From contig NZ_NGVR01000008.1 in NCBI RefSeq assembly GCF_002777965.1, positions 248,001 to 312,000 of the forward strand: a stretch of DNA of 64,000 nucleotides, given 5' to 3'. The notes below the pieces were generated by a model. That model saw only the letters and a list, made by a program, of their open reading frames with translations, was not told the origin of the DNA and ran no database searches. The position numbers were made by a program, and so were the translations under genes. Origin of the DNA: Proteus columbae. Its GTDB lineage: Bacteria; Pseudomonadota; Gammaproteobacteria; Enterobacterales; Enterobacteriaceae. Numbering within the stretch: the stretch's first letter is position 1; every line of letters begins with the position of its first letter. Of the stretch, positions 58,140 to 64,000 are shown one piece after another.

Positions 58140-60590
58140 ATGAAAAATTTATGTGAATTTGATTATCTATCACCCGATAAGGATATTGAGTCATTAAAGC
58201 GTTCTATTGTTTATAAGCTAATGTTTATCGTTGGTACGTCGCCAAAATATGCAACACCAACAGATTGGTTAAATGCAACTTCTTACGCGATTAGAGACCG
58301 TTTAGTCGAGCGTTGGTTAAAATCAACCAAGGCGGAGCTTTCACCGAAAGTAAAACAGGTTTATTACATTTCGATGGAGTTTCTCATGGGGCGTTTTTTA
58401 ACCAACGCCATGCTCTCTTTAGGTGTTTATCACGAAGTCAAAGAGGCGTTAAAAGAGTTAGGTCTTGATCTTGAAAAACAAATCGAACTTGAGCCCGATC
58501 CCGGTTTAGGTAATGGTGGTTTAGGTCGTTTGGCAGCTTGCTTTCTTGATTCTTGTGCCACGCTAGGTTATCCCGTTACAGGTTATGGTATTCGTTATGA
58601 ATACGGCATGTTCCGCCAGCAAATTCAAAATGGCGAACAATATGAAGTTGCAGATAACTGGCTTGAAAAAGGTAATCCTTGGGAATTTCCTCGTCATGAT
58701 CTGCAATTTGAAGTAGATTTTGGCGGACGTTTACAGCAAGAAGGTGAGAAAAGTTATTGGGTTGATACCTTTAATATTATGGCACAGCCTTACGACTCTA
58801 TTGTTCCGGGTTATAACACGCAAGCAACAGATACCATTCGTTTGTGGTCAGCCAAATCAAACGTTGCGTTTAACTTAGGTAAATTTAATAAAGGTGAATA
58901 TCTAGAAGCAACAGAAGCAAAAGATCGCTCTGAAAATATCTCTCGTATTCTCTACCCTGACGATTCAACCGCGTCAGGTAAAATGTTGCGTTTACAGCAA
59001 GAATATTTCTTAGTGAGTGCTTCTGTTCAAGATATTTTGCAACGTCATTATCATCTGCATCAACGCTTTGATAATCTGAAAGATTTCATTGCAATTCATC
59101 TTAATGATACTCACCCTGTTCTTGCTATTCCTGAGTTAATGCGTCAACTGATTGATAATCATGGATTTAGCTGGGATGAGGCATGGGAACAAACTATTCA
59201 TATATTCTCATACACTAACCATACATTAATGGGAGAAGCATTAGAAACTTGGCCTGTTGACATGCTAGGTCGTTCGCTTCCTCGCCATTTACAAATCATT
59301 TTCCAAATTAATGATAAATTCTTGAAACAAGTTAGAGCACAATTTCCTAACGATAACGACTTATTGCGTCGTGTTTCTATTATCGATGAAGAAAATGGCC
59401 GTAATGTTCGTATGGCATGGTTAGCCGTTATTATTAGCCATCAGGTTAATGGTGTTTCTGAACTTCATAGCCAATTAATGGTGCAATCTTTATTTGCTGA
59501 TTTTGCGATGATCTATCCTAAGAAATTCTGCAATATTACCAATGGGATCACACCACGTCGTTGGTTAGCATTAGCAAACCCTTCGCTCTCTAAAGCAATT
59601 GATAGCCATATTGGTACAAATTGGCGAACCAATTTAGAGCAATTGGGTGAATTAATGCCATTGGTAAAAGATAAAAATTTCTTGCACCAATTAAGAGATT
59701 CAAAACGTATCAATAAACAAAATCTTGCTCAGATCATTAAAGATGATTTAAATATTAATATTAATCCAGATGCACTGTTTGATGTACAAATCAAACGTAT
59801 TCATGAATATAAACGTCAACTTCTCAATGTATTAGGCATTATCACTCGTTATAATCGCATTTTAGAAAACCCAGAGAAAAACTGGGTACCTCGCGTATTT
59901 ATTTTTGGAGGTAAGGCTGCATCAGCTTATTATAATGCGAAGAAAATTATCAATCTTATCAACGATATTGCAAGTAAGATTAATAATGACGAGCGTATTA
60001 AAGATAAACTAAAAGTGATCTTTATTCCTAATTATGGCGTAAGTTTAGCGCAACACATTATCCCAGCGGCAGATTTATCTGAACAAATATCATTAGCAGG
60101 AACAGAAGCTTCTGGTACAGGAAATATGAAATTTGCCCTAAATGGTGCATTAACCATCGGTACACTTGATGGTGCTAATATTGAAATTGGTGAACATGTT
60201 GGTTTCGATAATATGTTTATCTTTGGTCACAATGCACAAGAAGTTGCGGAACTAAGACAGCGTTATTCCCCTCGTCGTTATTACGATGAAGATATTGAGT
60301 TACATACTGCGCTTAATCAAATTGCTAATGGTTTCTTTAATCCAACTGATCCTGATAAGTACAAATCAATTTTCGATAGCTTAATTGAGTTTGGCGATCA
60401 TTATCAGGTATTAGCTGATTACCGTAGCTATGTTGATACTCAAGATAGTGTTGATGTTCTCTATCAGGATGAAGATGCTTGGTTGAAAAAATCTGCGTTA
60501 AATATCTGCCAAATGGGCTATTTTTCTGCGGATCGTGCAGTAACAGAATATATGCAACGAATTTGGAAAGCTTCTGCGATTACATTGTAA
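58140..60590 (+). CDS. glgP: Glycogen phosphorylase
   Basis: 816 residues (E. coli 815) from the ATG at 58140, preceded by AAGAGA; an in-frame GTG at 58116 is rejected. GT35 enzyme releasing glucose 1-phosphate from glycogen chains. Conserved segments: [51 protein letters not shown], the [11 protein letters not shown] loop and the PLP-lysine motif [19 protein letters not shown]. It closes the operon, so synthesis and breakdown genes are co-transcribed; a strong terminator follows. Confidence 0.97.
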   Translation: MKNLCEFDYLSPDKDIESLKRSIVYKLMFIVGTSPKYATPTDWLNATSYAIRDRLVERWLKSTKAELSPKVKQVYYISMEFLMGRFLTNAMLSLGVYHEVKEALKELGLDLEKQIELEPDPGLGNGGLGRLAACFLDSCATLGYPVTGYGIRYEYGMFRQQIQNGEQYEVADNWLEKGNPWEFPRHDLQFEVDFGGRLQQEGEKSYWVDTFNIMAQPYDSIVPGYNTQATDTIRLWSAKSNVAFNLGKFNKGEYLEATEAKDRSENISRILYPDDSTASGKMLRLQQEYFLVSASVQDILQRHYHLHQRFDNLKDFIAIHLNDTHPVLAIPELMRQLIDNHGFSWDEAWEQTIHIFSYTNHTLMGEALETWPVDMLGRSLPRHLQIIFQINDKFLKQVRAQFPNDNDLLRRVSIIDEENGRNVRMAWLAVIISHQVNGVSELHSQLMVQSLFADFAMIYPKKFCNITNGITPRRWLALANPSLSKAIDSHIGTNWRTNLEQLGELMPLVKDKNFLHQLRDSKRINKQNLAQIIKDDLNININPDALFDVQIKRIHEYKRQLLNVLGIITRYNRILENPEKNWVPRVFIFGGKAASAYYNAKKIINLINDIASKINNDERIKDKLKVIFIPNYGVSLAQHIIPAADLSEQISLAGTEASGTGNMKFALNGALTIGTLDGANIEIGEHVGFDNMFIFGHNAQEVAELRQRYSPRRYYDEDIELHTALNQIANGFFNPTDPDKYKSIFDSLIEFGDHYQVLADYRSYVDTQDSVDVLYQDEDAWLKKSALNICQMGYFSADRAVTEYMQRIWKASAITL

Positions 60591-60620
60591 AAACTAAGCT
60601 AAATTTCTAAGGACAGAACA

Positions 60621-60655
60621 GTAACCGCGCTCTATTGCGCGGTTTTTGCTTTTTA
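60621..60655 (+). terminator. Terminator of the glg operon
   Basis: Arms AACCGCGC / GCGCGGTT, TCTATT loop, TTTTTGC tail. Confidence 0.9.
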
Positions 60656-60675
60656 TCGCTCAAGAGTGAGTAAGA

Positions 60676-61080
60676 TTAGATTTTAATACAATAAGCACAA
60701 CGTCTTGCACCTTCTAAGATATATTCAACACGTTGTAGTTCCACCCCTAGTGTTTCAGAAAATTGCTCTTTTTCTGTATTACAAAAACCTTGGCATACTT
60801 TAGCTGCTGCACAAATTGGACAATGATCTTCAATAAAAAGATATTCGTTATCTCTTACTTGCTCCCAGTGTGCCATATAGCCTTCTTGGCTACGTAGTGT
60901 GGCTAAAATATCTAAGCGCTCTGTTAGTTCATCCGCATCTTTTATCGCTTGTGTGTAGCGCTCATAACTCTATTTCTTTCGAGCTAAAATAATTTTTTCG
61001 ATAGCACTTTCACCCAATTCTTCGCGAATAGTCAGTAAAATCTGAGCGGTTAATTCAGCATGGAAAATAACACGCAGTTC
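60676..61080 (-). pseudogene. Iron-sulfur-type HTH regulator (SufR-like), decayed
   Basis: The minus strand keeps one open frame from about 61080 to 60676 except for an in-frame TAG at 60970-60972 (sequence ...ILARKK-stop-SYERYTQ..., compatible with CAG to TAG). After it come LRSQEGYMAHWEQV, the cysteine cluster HCPICAAAKVCQGFCNTE and RRCAYCIKI at the end, as in SufR/DeoR-like regulators that bind an Fe-S cluster. The N-terminal helix-turn-helix is missing and a TAA stands directly before the visible part. Three of the four cluster cysteines plus the terminal ones are intact, so the decay looks recent. Confidence 0.75.
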
Positions 61081-61113
61081 TTATTAAACCTTATATTTAA
61101 TATTATATAAAAA

Positions 61114-61146
61114 TAAAAAAGGTGATATTTTTTCACCTCTTTTTTA
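61114..61146. terminator. Terminator-like hairpin
   Basis: Arms AGGTGA / TCACCT with a T-rich loop and CTTTTTT tail on plus, A-run on the other side; stands between the pseudogene and the next gene. Confidence 0.55.
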
Positions 61147-61232
61147 TTAAAATTATTTTTTATTAGTTTCATTTGTGAAAGATTTTATTATTTATTCCGT
61201 CAAAATTTATTTTTATGACAAAGGGAGTTTTT

Positions 61233-62024
61233 ATGAAAAATATTTTAATTAATTTTGCAATTAAAAAACAAAATACAGAAACTATTTTTGATAACGATAA
61301 TTTAAAAAATTATGTGAAACTTTTAAATAACATTAAAGATATTAAAAACACCCCTTTAATAGACTTTTCTGGTAGTAATGGAGAAAAGGTTAGTGTAAAT
61401 ATTGCAGAAATTAGTCGTGACTTACTATCAAAAATACTAAAGCTTTATACACCCACAAAAATATCTTCTTGCAACATTAGTACCGAAAACAAAGAAAAAT
61501 CAATAAAATTGTTAAATAAAGCTTATAAGAAAATAGATAAAGATATTTTAGATTGGTGGAAAAATGAAAGAATAATTTTTCCTTCTTCAATAATTAGTCG
61601 AAGAATTGACAATTTAAATTTGAATAAAGATGTTAATATAAATAAAGAAAATTATATAGATAAAAAATTTTTTATAGATAAAAAACTTAAAGAAATTATA
61701 TTTATTTTAATATCTAAAGAATTTAATTTACATTTAGATAAGAAAGCAGCTCAAAGTACGATGATCCAACATTTACAAGATATCCCTGAAGTTGTAAAAG
61801 CAATAGATGAATTGGGGATCTCTGAAGATCCACATTTAAAATATGAAACTTATTGTTTAATGGCTGAATATATTTACAATTTTTTATCAGTAAATAAAAA
61901 TGAAGTTGATTTTTCTAAAATAAAAGAAGCAGTTAAAGAAATCGCTGAACGAAAATTGGCTACTCCTAAAGATGGATTAACTCAACCTTCCCCTTATTTT
62001 ACAAATACTCTTGCTTTTTTGTGA
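61233..62024 (+). CDS. Very A/T-rich, lysine/asparagine-rich hypothetical protein
   Basis: 263 residues from the ATG at 61233, which has GGGAG about 6 nt upstream. Composition is dominated by Lys, Asn and Ile (for example NLKNYVKLLNNIKDIKN and KLLNKAYKKIDKDILDWW) and codons are even more A/T-rich than in the neighbours. It predicts as all-helical and soluble, with no signal peptide or membrane segment. The last 80 residues (QSTMIQHLQDIPEVVKAIDE onward) are less biased than the first 180. Not recognised as any family. Together with the pseudogene and a stray terminator beside it, this looks like an acquired gene. Confidence 0.75.
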   Translation: MKNILINFAIKKQNTETIFDNDNLKNYVKLLNNIKDIKNTPLIDFSGSNGEKVSVNIAEISRDLLSKILKLYTPTKISSCNISTENKEKSIKLLNKAYKKIDKDILDWWKNERIIFPSSIISRRIDNLNLNKDVNINKENYIDKKFFIDKKLKEIIFILISKEFNLHLDKKAAQSTMIQHLQDIPEVVKAIDELGISEDPHLKYETYCLMAEYIYNFLSVNKNEVDFSKIKEAVKEIAERKLATPKDGLTQPSPYFTNTLAFL

Positions 62025-62108
62025 AAAATTAAACTATCGCTCCAATACTAGACATTATGTATAACTCAGTGTACATTTTATCTACTTTAAGTGAAATAGG
62101 AAAACACA

Positions 62109-62498
62109 ATGAGTTCACATCTTATCCAACAAAATATTGAAGCACTCTCTTCACCTGGTGGGCATTACTCTCATGTCGTTACTGCAAATAATATGTCGTT
62201 TATTTCTGGGTTATTACCCTTAGATAAACAAGGTAAACCTTTAGCAGATAAACCCGTTGAAGTTCAAATCACACAAGTTCTTGAAAACTTAAATGCTTGT
62301 CTTCTCGGAATTGATGCAAAGAAAACCGATATTGCTCAAGTTAAAGTTTATGTGACAGATATTAATGAATGGCCCATCGTTAATGAGTTATATGCAAAAT
62401 GGATTGGCGAACATAGACCAGCAAGATTAGTAGCAGGTGTAAAAGAGCTCCATTTTGGGAGCAAAATTGAAATTGAAGCCGTTGTTATCAAGGAATAA
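62109..62498 (+). CDS. RidA family enamine/imine deaminase
   Basis: 129 residues of the RidA/YjgF/UK114 family: PGGHYSHVVTANNMSFISG, QVLENLNACLLGIDAKKTDIAQVKVYVTD (in part) and the substrate-binding Arg in HRPARLVAGVKELHFGSKIEIEAV. RidA trimers hydrolyse reactive 2-aminoacrylate and related imines released by PLP ammonia-lyases. AGGA lies 7 nt before the ATG. The next gene is such a lyase, starting 4 bases after the stop codon, so the pair is an operon of enzyme and detoxifier. Confidence 0.92.
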   Translation: MSSHLIQQNIEALSSPGGHYSHVVTANNMSFISGLLPLDKQGKPLADKPVEVQITQVLENLNACLLGIDAKKTDIAQVKVYVTDINEWPIVNELYAKWIGEHRPARLVAGVKELHFGSKIEIEAVVIKE

Positions 62499-62502
62499 TC
62501 TT

Positions 62503-63471
62503 ATGAATAAGTTATCTACTCCTACTTATAAAGATGTTGCTGAAGCTCATCAACGTATTCTGCCATATCTTAATAAAACACCTGTTTTTACCTCTCGCAC
62601 TATTAATGAGCTAACAGGAGCACACTTTTATTTTAAATGTGAAAACTTTCAGCGAATGGGGGCTTTTAAATTTCGTGGTGCGATGAATGCGTTATCTCAA
62701 TTTACCGCAATACAACGGAAAAATGGTGTCGTGACTTTCTCATCAGGTAATCATGCACAAGCTATAGCTTTATCAGCGAAGCTATTAGGTATTCCTGCAA
62801 CAATTATCATGCCTGAAGATGCACCAAAGGCAAAAATGGAAGCAACAAAAGGCTATGGTGGTCGAGTGATCACGTATAACCGTTATACAGAAGATCGTGA
62901 AGAAATTGGACAACAACTGGCACAAAAAGAAGGTCTAACATTAATTCCACCTTACGACCATCCTCATATTATTGCTGGGCAAGGTACTGCTGCAAAAGAG
63001 CTATTTGATGAAGTTGGTGCATTAGATATGCTATTTGTTCCATTAGGTGGTGGTGGCTTACTTTCTGGCTCTTTATTATCAACCAAAGCCCTCTCACCTG
63101 ATTGTAAAATATTTGGCGTTGAGCCTTTAGCAGGAAATGACGGACAACAATCATTACGTAAAGGCGAAATTATTCATATTGATACTCCGAAAACAATTGC
63201 AGACGGCGCGCAAACGCAGCACCTAGGCAATTATACTTTTGAAATTATTCGTAACAATGTGAACGATATTTTAACTGCGACAGATGAAGAATTAATTTCG
63301 GCTATGCAGTTTTACGCCCAGCGAATGAAAATGATTGTAGAGCCAACTGGCTGTTTAAGTTTGGCGGCAGCTCGTCAATTCGGTGATAAATTAAAAGGTA
63401 AGAAAATAGGTATTATTATCAGCGGCGGTAATGTCGATATCGCGCAATATGGTCACTTTTTAGCGCAATGA
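62503..63471 (+). CDS. Serine/threonine (3-hydroxyaspartate) ammonia-lyase family enzyme
   Basis: 322 residues, fold-type II PLP enzyme without a regulatory ACT domain. PLP lysine K56 in MGAFKFRGA, SSGNHAQAIALSAKLL for the phosphate, and the glycine loop PLGGGGLLSG. The length and order match threo-3-hydroxy-L-aspartate ammonia-lyase, serine racemase and catabolic threonine dehydratase; these cannot be separated by eye. The ATG at 62503 has AAGGA upstream; an earlier in-frame start would overlap the RidA gene. Product enamines would be cleared by the RidA protein. Confidence 0.87.
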   Translation: MNKLSTPTYKDVAEAHQRILPYLNKTPVFTSRTINELTGAHFYFKCENFQRMGAFKFRGAMNALSQFTAIQRKNGVVTFSSGNHAQAIALSAKLLGIPATIIMPEDAPKAKMEATKGYGGRVITYNRYTEDREEIGQQLAQKEGLTLIPPYDHPHIIAGQGTAAKELFDEVGALDMLFVPLGGGGLLSGSLLSTKALSPDCKIFGVEPLAGNDGQQSLRKGEIIHIDTPKTIADGAQTQHLGNYTFEIIRNNVNDILTATDEELISAMQFYAQRMKMIVEPTGCLSLAAARQFGDKLKGKKIGIIISGGNVDIAQYGHFLAQ

Positions 63472-63487
63472 ACGCATGTTCTGATAT

Positions 63488-63522
63488 TAAAAAAGCAGTA
63501 TAGCAAAGCCTATACTGCTTAA
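63488..63522. terminator. Terminator between the lyase and the DHDPS-family gene
   Basis: Perfect 11-bp arms AAGCAGTATAG / CTATACTGCTT; TTTTTT follows on the minus strand, so it mainly serves the minus-strand gene. Confidence 0.8.
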
Positions 63523-63579
63523 AAGAACCAACATACAACCAATCAACTAAAATAACGGGGACGTTTGTTTAACCACTTT

Positions 63580-64000
63580 TTAGTTAAGTGAAAAAGTAAT
63601 ACCTGCTTTTTTACATAATTGAGTCAGATTTTCTTTTAATTGTTGATTTTCTTCAGGTAATAAATCGAGTTGTGGCAAACGCATATGACCGCCTTCTAAA
63701 CCACGCATGGTTAATGCTGATTTAAATATTGCCATATTCGCGCCAGATTTAAGTGCATCACTAAATTTCACACAAAATTGTTGCCAGTATTTCGCTTCTT
63801 GGTAATTACCTGCGGTATAGGCTTTATACATATTCACAAAAGGCTCAGGGAATACGCAAGCACAACCTGAAACAGTACCGTCACAGCCAGCATCTAATAA
63901 ACCTAGGAATAATTTATCGTAGCCATGAAGGACTGAAAAATCCTCAGAAACCGCAAGATAACTTAATGTTGTATTGTTATCAGCAAAACTGTATTTAATA
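63580..64000 (-). CDS. DHDPS/N-acetylneuraminate lyase family aldolase, cut by the window edge
   Basis: Only the C-terminal ~140 residues are visible; the frame stays open to base 64000. The Schiff-base lysine is seen in the IKYSFADNNTTL segment, followed by LLDAGCDGTVSGCACVFPEPFVNMY, the usual GADGAISGxAN-like loop. Class I aldolases of this family act in lysine synthesis (DapA), sialic-acid breakdown (NanA) or sugar-acid catabolism (YagE/KdgA-like); the missing N-terminal half is needed to choose. The GLEGGHMRLPQLDLLPEE end resembles sugar-acid or sialate aldolases more than DapA, but that is a guess. Confidence 0.8.
   Translation of the reverse strand, partial: IKYSFADNNTTLSYLAVSEDFSVLHGYDKLFLGLLDAGCDGTVSGCACVFPEPFVNMYKAYTAGNYQEAKYWQQFCVKFSDALKSGANMAIFKSALTMRGLEGGHMRLPQLDLLPEENQQLKENLTQLCKKAGITFSLN

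Overview
The window is AT-rich gammaproteobacterial chromosome. Gene content and protein similarity (xylB, yegD, yaiI, mnmH, ybiT, ydeE, ddlA, leuE, complete glgBXCAP, a chu/hut-type haem locus) point to the Morganellaceae, most likely a Proteus species. That placement is inference from recalled protein families; no search was run. No insertion sequence, integrase, CRISPR array, rRNA or prophage gene was seen. Gene order is mosaic: intact genes alternate with clipped remnants of lost genes.

Layout. 1-9.8 kb: 3' end of xylB, yjbD, an aldolase-type PLP enzyme, yegD, an unknown acidic protein, then a minus-strand block of an odd tRNA(UCG), an unknown 770-aa protein and a small membrane protein, followed by an RND-pump remnant and mnmH. 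9.9-16.8 kb: a secreted DUF4139 protein, an exported amidohydrolase, a TerA-like protein, yaiI, and an EamA exporter divergent from its MarR regulator with two operators between them. 17-22.6 kb: an iron- and probably anaerobiosis-controlled haem operon (receptor, binding protein, ChuW, ChuX, ChuY). 22.8-32.2 kb: ybiT, a shrunken MFS remnant, a TetR/DHA2 efflux pair, LysR plus a divergent accA paralogue, ydeE, an AraC remnant and a GNAT.

32.2-39 kb: a methionine gamma-lyase-like enzyme with a MetQ-like lipoprotein, two small exported proteins, a truncated hydrolase behind an orphan operator, a VOC protein, ddlA and a MerR stub. 39-47.3 kb: an ABC-F ATPase preceded by a leader peptide and a start-codon-sequestering structure, then yqfB, an Ada-like/AlkA-like repair pair, an orphan O-methyltransferase, leuE, an oxidase remnant, a GNAT and maa. 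47.4-50.7 kb: two regulator-target pairs (DJ-1/TetR and TSUP/LysR). 51-60.6 kb: glgBXCAP. 60.6-64 kb: a regulator pseudogene, a very AT-rich orphan protein, a RidA/ammonia-lyase operon and the 3' part of a DHDPS-family gene.

The most interesting items are (a) the non-CCA tRNA(UCG) placed co-directionally just upstream of the unknown 770-aa gene, (b) the leader-peptide/attenuator architecture in front of the orphan ABC-F gene, (c) an FNR-like plus Fur-box promoter in front of an anaerobic haem-degradation operon, (d) an accA paralogue changed inside its active-site loops, and (e) a lysine/asparagine-rich unknown protein at 61.2 kb.
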